Shown: positions 1 to 9,259, numbered from the stretch's first letter. The stretch: 64,000 nucleotides of DNA from Fimbriimonadaceae bacterium (GCA_019454145.1 CP075366.1:2087564-2151563); one strand, 5' to 3'. Program-made: numbers and translations. The notes: a model not told the origin generated them from the letters alone.

Positions 1-477
1 ACGCTGGTCTTCTTGGTTGAACATTTGCGCTTCAAACGCATAGGCGGTGTTGACGTCAAAAATAAAACTGCCTCCTGGTTCCAAGTGGCGAGCGACACTG
101 GCGATGGATTGTTGTAGCCCTTCCAAGGTGGTGATGTAGTTGAGGCTATCGAAAAACGAATACGCGCCTTCAAACTTTTCGCCGAGATCAAGGGTGCAAG
201 CATCAGCGACATGATAGGTGATAGGCAGATCTTGCCGAACCGCTTTTGCTTTGGCTTCGGCGATCATAGCCTCGCTGAGATCAAATCCAGTGACTTGATA
301 TCCTTGCTCGGTTAATATTTCTGCAACTGTGCCTGTTCCACAAGCAACGTCAAGCAATGTGTCAGGGTCTAGCCCTTGCTGGGTGAGCAAAAGACGATAA
401 TAACCAGCCCACATGTCGTAGGGGACATTGGCCATGAGAAGATCGTAGTGCGCGGCAATCGGGCCGAAGCTCGGCAT
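1..477 (-). CDS. class I SAM-dependent methyltransferase (partial, C-terminus outside window)
   Basis: The reading frame begins with ATG at 477 and stays open to the window edge, giving 159 residues. The N-terminal half reads like a small-molecule class I methyltransferase: a glycine-rich SAM motif I (DVACGTGTVAE) near residue 43, followed by the acidic end of strand 2 (GFDLSEAM), and a later Asp-containing strand (ADACTLDLG). The substrate cannot be told. It starts 9 bases after the pstA stop on the same strand, so it may be co-transcribed with the phosphate transporter, at the place where pstB would normally be expected. Confidence 0.85.
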   Translation of the reverse strand, partial: MPSFGPIAAHYDLLMANVPYDMWAGYYRLLLTQQGLDPDTLLDVACGTGTVAEILTEQGYQVTGFDLSEAMIAEAKAKAVRQDLPITYHVADACTLDLGEKFEGAYSFFDSLNYITTLEGLQQSIASVARHLEPGGSFIFDVNTAYAFEAQMFNQEDQR

Positions 478-486
478 TGGCGAAGA

Positions 487-1371
487 TTAAACCTTTTTCT
501 GCGCGCGGGCCCGAATGATAATCGCTGCTGAGTTAAGAATAATCAACAACGCCATCAGCACAAGAATTGCTGCCGCGGCAGCGGTTCGGAACTCGGCGCG
601 AGGCTGACCAATCCAGTCGAGAATTTGCAACGGCAACACGGTGTAGCGGTCGTCCAGTGAATCGGGAAGGAAAGTAACCAATCCAACCGCGCCAACCACG
701 ATAAGCGGAGCGGTTTCACCAATTGCGCGGCTAGCCGCGAGGATGATCCCAGTGAGGATTCCTGGCAGTGCACTTGGAAGTACGGCTCGTCGGATGGTTT
801 GCCACTGCGTCGTTCCTAATGCGAGCGATGCTTCGCGGTAGTGCTTGGGCACGGCTTTTAGTGCTTCTTGTGTGACCAGGATAACCATCGGCAGCACGAG
901 GATGCTCATGGTGAGTGCCCCTGTGAGAACGCTTTTTCCGAGACCCATAATTACCACGAATACCGTGAGGCCAAGCATTCCAAATACGATAGATGGCACA
1001 CCTGCAAGATTGCTAATGTTGACTTGAATAAATCGTACGAGCCGTGTTTTCTGCGCAGTGAACTCTTCCAAATAAATCGCGGCAGCAACTCCAACCGGCA
1101 CTACAAAAAGCACCGTGAGGAGCATTACGAAAATACTTCCGAGCAACGGGCTCAAAATACCTGCTTTGCCAGGAAACATCTGTGAGGGCATCGAAGTGAT
1201 GAACTTCGGGCTGACTCGCCCCATGCCGTCCATTACAACCTTTCCAACGAGGATAAACAAAATCGAAACCGCTAACAACGCCGCTAATGTACAGATGGAT
1301 TGGAAAATGAAATTCTTTCGACGGCGTTTGATGGTCGAAGCACTGGGAGAAAGAAAAGCGGGCGAACTCAC
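487..1371 (-). CDS. pstA: phosphate ABC transporter permease PstA
   Basis: Inner-membrane permease of the high-affinity phosphate importer. It is 294 residues, normal for PstA, with about six hydrophobic segments. The cytoplasmic ABC-coupling (EAA-type) loop is visible near residues 165-205 (KAVPKHYREASLALGT followed by VLPSALPGI). The start overlaps the stop of pstC by 4 bases, so the two subunits are translationally coupled. It would form the PstC-PstA channel heterodimer. Family assignment is firm from the EAA loop and from the order pstS-pstC-pstA. Confidence 0.95.
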   Translation of the reverse strand: MSSPAFLSPSASTIKRRRKNFIFQSICTLAALLAVSILFILVGKVVMDGMGRVSPKFITSMPSQMFPGKAGILSPLLGSIFVMLLTVLFVVPVGVAAAIYLEEFTAQKTRLVRFIQVNISNLAGVPSIVFGMLGLTVFVVIMGLGKSVLTGALTMSILVLPMVILVTQEALKAVPKHYREASLALGTTQWQTIRRAVLPSALPGILTGIILAASRAIGETAPLIVVGAVGLVTFLPDSLDDRYTVLPLQILDWIGQPRAEFRTAAAAAILVLMALLIILNSAAIIIRARAQKKV

Positions 1372-2360
1372 GATCCTGTTCTCCCCATTTTTCTTACAAA
1401 CCGCTGAGCAAGGATATTGAGCGCAAATGTGATGAGGAATAGAGTTAAACCAATCGCGAAGATGCTCTGGTAGCGCATATCTCCGCGAGAAACGTCGCCC
1501 TTGCTGACGTTAACAATCTGCGCGGTCATGGTCATTACCTCGTTCCCCGGGTTGAACGTCAGTTGAGGTGTCGCACCAGCGGCAATCGTAACCGCCATCG
1601 TTTCCCCGACTGCGCGAGAAAGAGCGAGGATAAAACTCGCGATAATCCCGCTGAGTGCACTGGGAATGACGATCTTTGCAATAACCTCTGCTTTCGTGCA
1701 CCCCAAGCCGTAGGCGGCTTCGCGTAGAGATTTAGGAACGGCGGTCAGGGCATCCTCGCAAAGACTGCAGACCAAGGGCAGAGTCATGAATCCGACCACA
1801 ATCGCACCCGCCGCCGCGTTTGCCGGACGGAATTCTGGGAGCAGAGGGTTGAGGGTGGGCAAGATTTCACCAATCCAACTGGTGCCTCCACGCAAAGCGG
1901 GAGTGACTAGAGAAAGTGCGAAATAACCGAAGACGACCGAAGGAACACCAGCGAGGAGTTCAAGAATTGGTTTAAGAACTTTGCGTACCTTGCTCGGCGC
2001 ATATTCACTGAGATAGATGCCAACAAATAAACCCAGGGGAATCGAGACAATCCCTGAACCAATTGTGATGAGCAGTGTTCCAACTAAGAGCGGGAGAACT
2101 CCGAATTTCTGTTGAGCCCCCATCATCGTCCATTCGCGACCAGTGAAGAACTCAACGACCGATACTTTTTGGAAGAATGGGAGAGATTCAGAGAAAAGAA
2201 TGAAAAAGATGCTTGCCGTCGCGATGATTGAAAACATCGCGCAGCAAAAACAGATGGCCCGGACAATTGTTTGAGAAATTGTCCGGGCTCGGTTTTGACT
2301 GGTGACCTGGGTAAAAGCAGCTCGCTTAGTGAGGCTTTGGTTCAGATCAGCAAGTGCCAT
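1368..2360 (-). CDS. pstC: phosphate ABC transporter permease PstC
   Basis: Second inner-membrane permease of the phosphate importer, 330 residues. It has an N-terminal cytoplasmic leader, a first membrane helix near residues 33-58, and the EAA loop near residues 200-240 (TAVPKSLREAAYGLGC, then VIPSALSGI). The periplasmic segment after helix 1 (VEFFTGREWTMMG) is the typical PstC substrate-side element. The gene lies 15 bases downstream of pstS and overlaps pstA by 4 bases, so pstS-pstC-pstA is one minus-strand operon. Confidence 0.95.
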   Translation of the reverse strand: MALADLNQSLTKRAAFTQVTSQNRARTISQTIVRAICFCCAMFSIIATASIFFILFSESLPFFQKVSVVEFFTGREWTMMGAQQKFGVLPLLVGTLLITIGSGIVSIPLGLFVGIYLSEYAPSKVRKVLKPILELLAGVPSVVFGYFALSLVTPALRGGTSWIGEILPTLNPLLPEFRPANAAAGAIVVGFMTLPLVCSLCEDALTAVPKSLREAAYGLGCTKAEVIAKIVIPSALSGIIASFILALSRAVGETMAVTIAAGATPQLTFNPGNEVMTMTAQIVNVSKGDVSRGDMRYQSIFAIGLTLFLITFALNILAQRFVRKMGRTGS

Positions 2361-2375
2361 GTTCTTTGTTGAGCT

Positions 2376-3422
2376 TTAGTGAGCTTCTGCGAGGACTTCG
2401 TCCAGAGTTTTGCCTGGTTCAGCCTTGCTAAACAAGCTTCCTGTCATGCCTTTTTCCACACGGACTTTAATGAGGCCGTAGGTTTGAGCCGGGAACGGAA
2501 TGTACTGGGCCGCTTCAACGCCCGCCGCAGCGTTTTCGCCGAGGCAGTACATCACGAAATCTTTGCAAAGAGTGCTGCTATCCATCGCCTTCTTGCTCAC
2601 ATACATGAACAGAGGTCGTGAAAACGGTGCATAGGTGCCGTCAATGATCGTGTCTTTACTTGGCGAGATTGGCCCCTTGCCACCATCAACTGGGATAATG
2701 CGGAGCTTGTCCATGTTTTGCTCAACGTAAGCGTAGCCAACGTAACCAAGCGCGTTAGGTTCGTTTGCGACGCCAGTGATCAGGGTGTCGTACTCAGCTT
2801 GTTGGCTGTAATCAGATCGAACGTTGTCTTTCTTTCCGTTTACGACTTCGTTAAAGTATTCGTAGGTGCCGTGAGCGTCGGTTGGTCCGTAAAGTTTGAT
2901 TTCTTCTTTCGGCCAGCTTGGGTCAACGTCGCTCCACATCTTGACCTTGGAATCTTGGTTCCACATCTTGTTGAGTTGCTCAATGGTGATTGACTTGAGC
3001 CAAGTGTTCTTTGGGTTTACGACGATGCAGATTCCGTCGTAGGCGATTGGCACTTCAATGAACTCGATTCCTGCGGCAGCGAGCTTTTCCATTTCGCTGT
3101 CTTTGATCGGTCGCGAAGCGTTGGAGATCATGGTCTCGCCTTTTTCAAACTTCTCCATTCCAGCGCCTGTTCCGGCTTTACCGACAGTAATTTCAACTCC
3201 TGGATTTGCTCCAAGGAACATCTCGGTGAATGCTGCGCCGATTGGATAAACCGTTCCTGAGCCGTCAATGTCGAGTTTTTGACCGCTATAGTCCGCCTTT
3301 GCGGCGGAGCCTGGATTTCCGGTTTCTCCAGTGGTTGGTTCAGCAGGTGGGTTGCATCCAATAACCAGCCCGGCGAACAAAACGGCTAGGCCAGCGATGG
3401 CCGCGATTTGAATCAGTTTCAT
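2376..3422 (-). CDS. pstS: phosphate-binding lipoprotein PstS
   Basis: Periplasmic phosphate-binding protein that delivers phosphate to PstC/PstA. A lipoprotein signal peptide ends in a lipobox (LVIGC) with Cys23 as the lipidation site. The phosphate-contact segments of the family are visible: GSGTVYPIG near residue 54, KAGTGAGMEKF near 82, NASRPIKDSE near 100 and GPTDAHGTYEYF near 182. First gene of the operon. The AT-rich leader carries a perfect 8-base inverted repeat (3456-3486), a plausible binding site for a phosphate regulator. Confidence 0.95.
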   Translation of the reverse strand: MKLIQIAAIAGLAVLFAGLVIGCNPPAEPTTGETGNPGSAAKADYSGQKLDIDGSGTVYPIGAAFTEMFLGANPGVEITVGKAGTGAGMEKFEKGETMISNASRPIKDSEMEKLAAAGIEFIEVPIAYDGICIVVNPKNTWLKSITIEQLNKMWNQDSKVKMWSDVDPSWPKEEIKLYGPTDAHGTYEYFNEVVNGKKDNVRSDYSQQAEYDTLITGVANEPNALGYVGYAYVEQNMDKLRIIPVDGGKGPISPSKDTIIDGTYAPFSRPLFMYVSKKAMDSSTLCKDFVMYCLGENAAAGVEAAQYIPFPAQTYGLIKVRVEKGMTGSLFSKAEPGKTLDEVLAEAH

Positions 3423-3455
3423 AAGTGCCTCTTCGTCAACGAAGTTACAAGTGAA

Positions 3456-3486
3456 TTGTTAAGGAATTATTAATGCGTCTTAACAA
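3456..3486 (-). promoter_or_regulatory. inverted repeat upstream of pstS, possible operator
   Basis: TTGTTAAG (3456-3463) and CTTAACAA (3479-3486) are perfect inverted copies separated by 15 bases, 34 bases before the pstS start. The spacer is AT-rich (TAATAATT on the minus strand). The stem has little GC and no T-run, so it is not a good terminator for acpS. A transcription factor site, for example of a PhoB-like regulator, is an inference; the sequence does not match a textbook PHO box. Confidence 0.4.
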
Positions 3487-3493
3487 AGGACCT

Positions 3494-3832
3494 CTATCCC
3501 GGGCCTTCTAGAATCGCGATGGCAGTTGCATACCTTGTTTCGTGACTGATGGAGACGTGAATAGAGTGCTGAGAGGGCAACAAACCAGGGGCTAGACTCA
3601 CTGTTGGGGGCGAACCTGGCTCGCTGATCACCTCTGCATCATGCCAAGAGTTAATGTTTGGTAAACATTTCTTAATCGCCTCCTTAACGGCCCACCGCCC
3701 GGCGACATATTGAGGAGTTATCTCCCGTTCTTGTTCGGTAGGTGTGAGGATTCGATTAACGAATTCTGGATTCTTCATCGCCGACTCGATTCGCTCAATT
3801 TGAACGATATCTGTACCAATCGCGACGATCAT
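3494..3832 (-). CDS. acpS: holo-[acyl-carrier-protein] synthase
   Basis: Transfers 4'-phosphopantetheine from CoA to acyl carrier protein. The 112-residue length is typical of the AcpS type. Mg-binding residues are in place: Asp8 in IGTDIVQIERI and Glu51 in WAVKEAIKK, and the C-terminal strand VSISHETRYATAIAI closes the fold. Start ATG at 3832 overlaps the stop of the upstream Fe-S oxidoreductase gene by 4 bases (ATGA), so the pair is coupled. The functional link between the two is unclear. Confidence 0.93.
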   Translation of the reverse strand: MIVAIGTDIVQIERIESAMKNPEFVNRILTPTEQEREITPQYVAGRWAVKEAIKKCLPNINSWHDAEVISEPGSPPTVSLAPGLLPSQHSIHVSISHETRYATAIAILEGPG

Positions 3833-5889
3833 GAATTCGCATCCTGGAGGATTTCTGCCATATCCACAAGGTTGATTTCTTTATCGCTGATTTGCTTGAG
3901 GCTGGCATCCAGCATAATGCGGCAGAAAGGGCAACTGACAGCAACTGTATCAGCACCAGTGGCGATGAGTTCTTCGGCTCGGCGGTTGCCGGGGCGTTGA
4001 TTCGGTTCCTCTTCCATCCACATCCGACCGCCACCAGCACCGCAACAGAGCGTTTTTTTGCCTTTGTTGACCGGTTCCGCAAGATTTTGGTTGTGATTTG
4101 CCTCGGTTGTGAGCTCACGCAAGAACAAAGGCGCGCCGGAATCTAAATCGGTCTTGTCTCCGACCAGAGCGCGCGGTGCATCCGAAATATTGTTGACCCG
4201 GGCCAGGTAGCAAGGGTCGTGGTAGGTGACTTTTCCTCTAGCCGGAAGCGCGGATTTGAGTTTGCCTTGTTCAACGAGATTGGCGAGAAGCTGTGTGTGG
4301 TGAACCACCTCAAGCTGTAAACCAAGCTGACTATATTCGTTTTTGAGAGTGTTAAGGCAGTGGGGGCAGGCGGTGACAACTTTTTTTACTCCATATTTTT
4401 TGAAAGCTTCAACGTTGATGCCAGCTTGGTTTTGGAAGGTCGCTTCGTCGCCAATGCGGCGAGCCGGGTCGCCAGTACATGATTCCTCGGCTCCTAAGCA
4501 GGCAAACGAAACTCCACCCTTTTGGAGAAGCTTTGCAAACGCTTTAGTTGTGCGAACAGCGGCAGGATCAGTTGCCCCCGCACATCCCACCCAGAACAGA
4601 TATTCAAACTTTGCATTTTCCCGCGCTAGCTGAATATTGAGTCCTGTCATCCATTCCTCGCGCTCGTTGACTGCTTGCCCCCAGGCAGAGCCAGTTCCCG
4701 CGATTTGCTTAAGCGGAACGGTTGCGGTTCCCGTAAGTGCGCCTTCGCTGACCAAATTTCGCCTAGCATCCACAATCACATCCACATGACGGATAAGCAC
4801 AGGGCAGGCTTCCACGCAAGCGTTGCAGGTCGTGCAAGCCCAAAGAGCTTCTTCACTCACAATTCCTGCAACTGGCTCACCAGTTCGCAATGCGCGATGA
4901 GTGTCCTGCACCACTTGCTTAGGGTTGAGAATTTTGCCGACGTTGTAAGCCGGGCAGACCTCTGTGCATCTCCCGCAAGACATGCAGGCATCTAGCGACA
5001 TCAAGTGCCAACGAGAGTAGTCGCTGGCAACGGCCGCTCCGAGGGGTTCGCCCGATTCAATTTCTGCCGCGGCAACCGGAGGAAGCTGACCCATCGGAGA
5101 TTCTTGCGTTCCAGCGGCAGTGAGAGTGGCGACGACAATATGTTTGAGCCGCATTTGGGGCAAGGTGGCAAAAAAGAGCCATACCCAAACCATGTGTTGC
5201 CACCAGATCAATACATAGCCTTGAGGGGTTAGCCCCGGTAGGAGTTTAGAAATTCCGTATCCGACAAAGCTGAAATGATCCCACGGTTGGGGATTTGAAG
5301 AAATCCGTGCTGCTTCTAAGACATATCCGCTGACTCCCAAAATCAGCAGAAGGTAGAGAGCGGCGTAATCCTTCCATTCGGTTGTGATCGGATTCTTTGA
5401 GTGATTGAGCTTGCCTGTGACTGGATCAGGCATTGGCGGAATTGACTCTTTAGCAAACCGATACCGCCTTTGTAATGCCCAAAGAACGCCAGCAACAAAG
5501 AGCAATCCGAGGGCATCAAAAATTGCCTCGTAGGCTAAATAGTAGTTACCTTGGTGCCAATTTTTGATTCCGAGCAATGGCGCGTAAGTCGCCATCGCCA
5601 GCAAAGTCGTTGCGATCAAGAGAGCGAGAAAGCCGTAAAAAATCAACAGATGGAGTGGTGCTCCTTCTTTGGGCCGCGATCCCATCACCTTTCGCTGAGC
5701 TACGACGTAGGTGAGAATTCCTTTAATGTATTTCGGTCGGTATGTGAGCTTGCGACCCTTCATCCAAAACCGCATCGGCCCGATGAACTGCCAGAACATG
5801 ATGGCGATACTGCCAAACGTCAGAATGTAAAAGACCGCTTTGAGAAGCGGACTCTCCATAAAAAGGAATTCGTGACGTGTTGGGTTCAC
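3829..5889 (-). CDS. membrane-bound Fe-S oxidoreductase, EtfD-like (heterodisulfide-reductase-type)
   Basis: A 686-residue fusion. Residues about 15-260 hold five or six membrane helices of the nitrate reductase gamma/cytochrome b type. Two 4Fe-4S motifs follow: Cys302, 305, 308, 312 (CMSCGRCTEVCP) and Cys352, 355, 358, 362 (CTTCNACVEACP). The C-terminal half has two cysteine-rich CCG domains (for example CPHCLNTL, then LCCGAGGGRMW and CPFCRIML). This architecture matches HdrD/GlpC-like proteins such as mycobacterial EtfD, which pass electrons from electron-transfer flavoprotein to quinone. No etfA/etfB lie in the window, so the partner is inferred. The GTG start at 5889 could be replaced by an internal ATG at residue 11. 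Confidence 0.85.
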   Translation of the reverse strand: MNPTRHEFLFMESPLLKAVFYILTFGSIAIMFWQFIGPMRFWMKGRKLTYRPKYIKGILTYVVAQRKVMGSRPKEGAPLHLLIFYGFLALLIATTLLAMATYAPLLGIKNWHQGNYYLAYEAIFDALGLLFVAGVLWALQRRYRFAKESIPPMPDPVTGKLNHSKNPITTEWKDYAALYLLLILGVSGYVLEAARISSNPQPWDHFSFVGYGISKLLPGLTPQGYVLIWWQHMVWVWLFFATLPQMRLKHIVVATLTAAGTQESPMGQLPPVAAAEIESGEPLGAAVASDYSRWHLMSLDACMSCGRCTEVCPAYNVGKILNPKQVVQDTHRALRTGEPVAGIVSEEALWACTTCNACVEACPVLIRHVDVIVDARRNLVSEGALTGTATVPLKQIAGTGSAWGQAVNEREEWMTGLNIQLARENAKFEYLFWVGCAGATDPAAVRTTKAFAKLLQKGGVSFACLGAEESCTGDPARRIGDEATFQNQAGINVEAFKKYGVKKVVTACPHCLNTLKNEYSQLGLQLEVVHHTQLLANLVEQGKLKSALPARGKVTYHDPCYLARVNNISDAPRALVGDKTDLDSGAPLFLRELTTEANHNQNLAEPVNKGKKTLCCGAGGGRMWMEEEPNQRPGNRRAEELIATGADTVAVSCPFCRIMLDASLKQISDKEINLVDMAEILQDANS

Positions 5890-5933
5890 CGTCGTTCATT
5901 TTGCCGGATTTGACCGATAGAATGCCGTGCAAC

Positions 5934-6626
5934 TCAGATCAAATTTGGTGCGTGGCTTTGGCTGTTGATGCGAGCGGCGGCCTGAGAGAGCGGAAGAATC
6001 TCAATGAGGTCGTTATTTTGCGACAGGTATTCCACTAACTCTTTGTGAGCTTCTGCATCTATTGACCGTCTTCCGCTCCCGATTCCATCGAACGTAAAAA
6101 TCAACCATCCGGTGGATTGAACTGCTTGCCGAGCAATCTGGCAAAGTTCCGGGCCATCCAAGTCGCTGGGATCAACCGTGACCAGGTTGGAGAGGTCAGT
6201 TTTGCCGTTTGGGTTGACTCCGGTTTTGCCGCTTCTCACTAGCGGATAAGTTGCTTTTAGTAGGTTTTGATAATTTGAAGAATCCGCGCAAGTGGCTTTG
6301 CCCAATGGTAGGCCGACTGGGAAACTTGGCTGACTTGGAAAAAGCTCGGCTAGGAGTTCCTGCGCTTCGGCAAGATCATCCAAGATCATTTCCGTCGTCC
6401 AGGCAGGAAGCGATCCATCAGGCAACGCGGCGGCGAGCAATGAACCATTACCGAGTTCATGCCCCCTGGATTGAGCGGTACGCCAGCCAGGATAAGCATC
6501 AAGTAGGTTGCTGGGTTCGGCGAAGAATGTCCCTTTGAAGCCATAGAGGTCAAGTTGAGGGATTGCCGTTTCCAGGTGGCAGAGTTGGGTGCCGTCGTAG
6601 GCCAGGGTCACAATTCCGTAGGACAT
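5934..6626 (-). CDS. polysaccharide deacetylase-like protein with degraded metal site
   Basis: A 230-residue protein shaped like a NodB-homology deacetylase. Motif 1, normally TFDDG, is LAYDG at residues 8-12, so the catalytic-base Asp is Tyr and only the metal-ligand Asp11 remains. Motif 2, normally a GHE-GN segment followed by His-Ser/Thr-x-x-His, reads GHELGNGSLLA, so both metal-binding histidines (expected at 61 and 65) are Gly and Ala. The strand GFKGTFFAEPS is conserved. No signal peptide is seen. It is probably catalytically inactive as a deacetylase and may bind glycans or have a new role. Confidence 0.6.
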   Translation of the reverse strand: MSYGIVTLAYDGTQLCHLETAIPQLDLYGFKGTFFAEPSNLLDAYPGWRTAQSRGHELGNGSLLAAALPDGSLPAWTTEMILDDLAEAQELLAELFPSQPSFPVGLPLGKATCADSSNYQNLLKATYPLVRSGKTGVNPNGKTDLSNLVTVDPSDLDGPELCQIARQAVQSTGWLIFTFDGIGSGRRSIDAEAHKELVEYLSQNNDLIEILPLSQAAARINSQSHAPNLI

Positions 6627-6686
6627 AACTTTGCTCAGGCGGTCACCTAAAAGCAGTGTAAGGGATAAACCGTAAATTTGTCGGGT

Positions 6687-7403
6687 TCAAGTGCCTTTTG
6701 TGTCGCCAAATAGGTCGATTTGTAGGCGGGGGGCAATGCGATAACCTGTTTTGAGACAGAGAGGCACAAGTGCTTTCATTTGTTTAGCGAGAACTTTTGC
6801 ATCGCGCCCTTCCGGCATCAAATAGATGTTTTCTGCCGGGATTTGCTTCCCAGTGGTTGCTTCTATTTCACGCAGTACCGACTGGATTTCGGCGATTTCT
6901 TGCTCGTTTTCTGGGCAGACAACGAATTTAAATTGAAAATCGTTCTTCTCAACTAGCTTGGCGAGCAGCTCAGGTTGGAGGCGAGTGGATTCGTGGCGCT
7001 CGTGCCACCCGTTTGGAGTCTCAATTGGCGGGGCTGAATTCGCTAGTTTTGGGCTGATCGAAAAAAATGCTCCTGGAATTGATCGATAGATTGTTCCGGC
7101 CGTTTCGATCGTTACGTAATGGCCTTGTTCAATCAGTTCGTTAGCAAAGTCTTGGATTGAATCGAAAAGCATCGGCTCTCCGCCTGTCAGCACCACATGA
7201 TTGACGCCAGAATCTCGCACGACTTGATGCAACTCTTCTAAAGAAAAGTAGTCGCCTTCGGGATTCCAACTAGCGTAAGGAGTGTCGCACCACACGCACC
7301 TGAGATTGCATCCACTCGTGCGGATGAACACGCTGGGCACACCAATGAACTTGCCTTCGCCTTGAATTGAAGTAAAAGTTTCACTGATGCGCAAGGTTTT
7401 CAT
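6687..7403 (-). CDS. queE: 7-carboxy-7-deazaguanine synthase QueE (radical SAM)
   Basis: Converts 6-carboxy-tetrahydropterin to 7-carboxy-7-deazaguanine in queuosine biosynthesis. Residues 8-17 ([10 protein letters not shown]) are the QueE N-terminal signature. The radical SAM cluster motif is [10 protein letters not shown] with Cys32, 36 and 39, followed by TGGEPML near residue 93. It overlaps queC by 4 bases on the minus strand. The length of 238 is in the range of the longer QueE group. queA lies at 41-42 kb, so the pathway is split. Confidence 0.95.
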   Translation of the reverse strand: MKTLRISETFTSIQGEGKFIGVPSVFIRTSGCNLRCVWCDTPYASWNPEGDYFSLEELHQVVRDSGVNHVVLTGGEPMLFDSIQDFANELIEQGHYVTIETAGTIYRSIPGAFFSISPKLANSAPPIETPNGWHERHESTRLQPELLAKLVEKNDFQFKFVVCPENEQEIAEIQSVLREIEATTGKQIPAENIYLMPEGRDAKVLAKQMKALVPLCLKTGYRIAPRLQIDLFGDTKGT

Positions 7404-8068
7404 CGCTGTAATGCTGGGTCAACCATACCGATCTCGGCGAAGGCTTTCATGCGGATAAGGCACGAATCACAATGCTCGCAAGGGCGACCATCAACCGGAT
7501 CGTAACATGAATGAGTAAGACCGTAGTCAACTCCTAGCTGCAAACCCGTGCGTATGATTTCCGGCTTTGTCATTTGGATAAGCGGGGCGTGAATCACAAT
7601 TTCTTCGCCGCTCACCCCGGATTTTGTGGCTAAACGGGCGAGATTTTGGAAAGCGTTGATGAATTCCGGGCGGCAGTCTGGGTAGCCGCTGTAATCCACT
7701 GCGTTGACACCAACGTAAATATCGTTTGCCTGGCGAGTTTCAGCATAAGCAAGGGCGAGAGATAGCATCACCGTATTCCTCGCCGGAACATAAGTAACCG
7801 GGATCTCCTCGCTAAGAGAATCCTTTGGCACAGGAATATCATCCGTAAGCGCACTGCCACCGAACGCTGAAAGATCAACTTCAATGATCTTGTGCTCTTT
7901 AGCCTCCATTGAATTGGCAATTAGCCTGGCTGATTCCAATTCAATTTCGTGTCGTTGCCCGTACTGGATTGTGAGGCAGTACAAAGTGAACCCGCGTGAC
8001 TTGGCAATGGCAAGGCAGGTGGCAGAATCAAGGCCTCCGCTGAGGAGGATGACGGCGTTTTTCGACAT
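7400..8068 (-). CDS. queC: 7-cyano-7-deazaguanine (preQ0) synthase QueC
   Basis: ATP-dependent enzyme that makes preQ0 from 7-carboxy-7-deazaguanine. The PP-loop motif [12 protein letters not shown] is at residues 8-19, PARNTVML marks the family, and a C-terminal zinc site is formed by four cysteines in [16 protein letters not shown]. Start ATG at 8068. The queE start overlaps its stop by 4 bases, so the two form one unit. It is divergent from serC with an intergenic region of about 96 bases. Confidence 0.96.
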   Translation of the reverse strand: MSKNAVILLSGGLDSATCLAIAKSRGFTLYCLTIQYGQRHEIELESARLIANSMEAKEHKIIEVDLSAFGGSALTDDIPVPKDSLSEEIPVTYVPARNTVMLSLALAYAETRQANDIYVGVNAVDYSGYPDCRPEFINAFQNLARLATKSGVSGEEIVIHAPLIQMTKPEIIRTGLQLGVDYGLTHSCYDPVDGRPCEHCDSCLIRMKAFAEIGMVDPALQR

Positions 8069-8152
8069 AGCGGGCGGGTTGTTAAGGTACCAGGTTGCAA
8101 TAAGATTCCAGTTTTTTGGTCTAGGGATTTTAGTTTAAGGAAATCGGGCGGT

Positions 8153-8164
8153 TAAAATGGCAAC
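8153..8164 (+). promoter_or_regulatory. -10-like element of serC, predicts leaderless transcript
   Basis: TAAAAT at 8153-8158 is followed by 6 bases and then the serC ATG at 8165. There is no Shine-Dalgarno sequence. The same spacing recurs at many starts in this window (see findings). Confidence 0.5.
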
Positions 8165-9259
8165 ATGAGCCTGCCTTACGGTCGCGTTTACAATTTTTCT
8201 GCTGGTCCGGGAGCGATTCCGGTTCCGGTTCTCGAAGAAGCCCGAGATAACATGATGAATTATCAGGGTTGTGGTGTTGGTGTTATGGAAATGAGCCACC
8301 GAGGCAAGGTTTACACCGAAATCGCGGCGGATGCTGACAAATATGTTCGGCAGCTCATGGGAATCCCAGACAACTACAAGGTTCTATTCCTGCACGGCGG
8401 AGCGAGTTTGCAGTTCACGATGCTGGCCATGAATTTCATGAACGGTGGTCAAGCCGACTATGTAACGACCGGCACCTGGGGCAAAAAAGCAATTGAAGCG
8501 GGTGGACTTCACGGAATAGGTACCGCTATTTTTGATGCAAAAGCCACGGGATACGACAACGCTCCGGCATTTGGTGACCTCAATCATACGCCAGGTGCGA
8601 AGTACTGCCACTTTACGATGAACGAGACCATTCAAGGTGTGGACTTCTTGGGTGATCCACCTGCGGATAGAACCGATTGGATCTGCGACATGAGTAGCTG
8701 CATTGCTAGCCGTGAATTCGATGTCAGTCGTTACGCGATGATTTATGCTGGGGCGCAAAAAAATCTTGGGCCAGCTGGGACTTGTTTGGTGATTCTCCGT
8801 GAAGATATGTTGGATCGAGTTCCGAACGGTTTGCCGCCAATGTTGGATTACAAAGTTGCCGTCGAAAACGACTGGATGTACAACACCCCATCTACTTGGA
8901 GCGTGTACGTCTGCTCATTGGTCTTCAAGCACTGGATTGACTTCGGTGGTTTGAGTGCTGTCCAAAAGTACAATGAAGATAAGGCCGCCCACATCTACAC
9001 GGCAATTGATGGATCGGCAGGATTCTTTAAGGGACACGCGCAGTTCAATAATCGTTCATTGATGAACATCTCGTTTACTTTGCCGGATGAAGACGTGACG
9101 CAAAAATTCCTAAGTGAATCAAAAGCGGCGGGATTCCATGAACTCAAGGGCCATCGCAGTGTGGGTGGATGCCGGGCCAGCATTTACAATGCATTTCCCG
9201 CAGAAGGATGCGTTGAGCTTGCCAAATTCATGGGCGAATTTGCCAAGGCGAACGGCTAA
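8165..9259 (+). CDS. serC: phosphoserine aminotransferase SerC
   Basis: PLP enzyme that converts 3-phosphohydroxypyruvate and glutamate to phosphoserine, the second step of serine synthesis. It begins with the family motif FSAGPGAIP (residues 11-19). The PLP lysine lies in YAGAQKNLGPAG, and the C-terminal segment GHRSVGGCRASIYNA is the SerC substrate-phosphate loop. The 364-residue length is normal. The stop TAA (9257-9259) shares its last base with the proposed ATC start of the acyltransferase gene. No serA or serB is nearby. Confidence 0.96.
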   Translation: MSLPYGRVYNFSAGPGAIPVPVLEEARDNMMNYQGCGVGVMEMSHRGKVYTEIAADADKYVRQLMGIPDNYKVLFLHGGASLQFTMLAMNFMNGGQADYVTTGTWGKKAIEAGGLHGIGTAIFDAKATGYDNAPAFGDLNHTPGAKYCHFTMNETIQGVDFLGDPPADRTDWICDMSSCIASREFDVSRYAMIYAGAQKNLGPAGTCLVILREDMLDRVPNGLPPMLDYKVAVENDWMYNTPSTWSVYVCSLVFKHWIDFGGLSAVQKYNEDKAAHIYTAIDGSAGFFKGHAQFNNRSLMNISFTLPDEDVTQKFLSESKAAGFHELKGHRSVGGCRASIYNAFPAEGCVELAKFMGEFAKANG

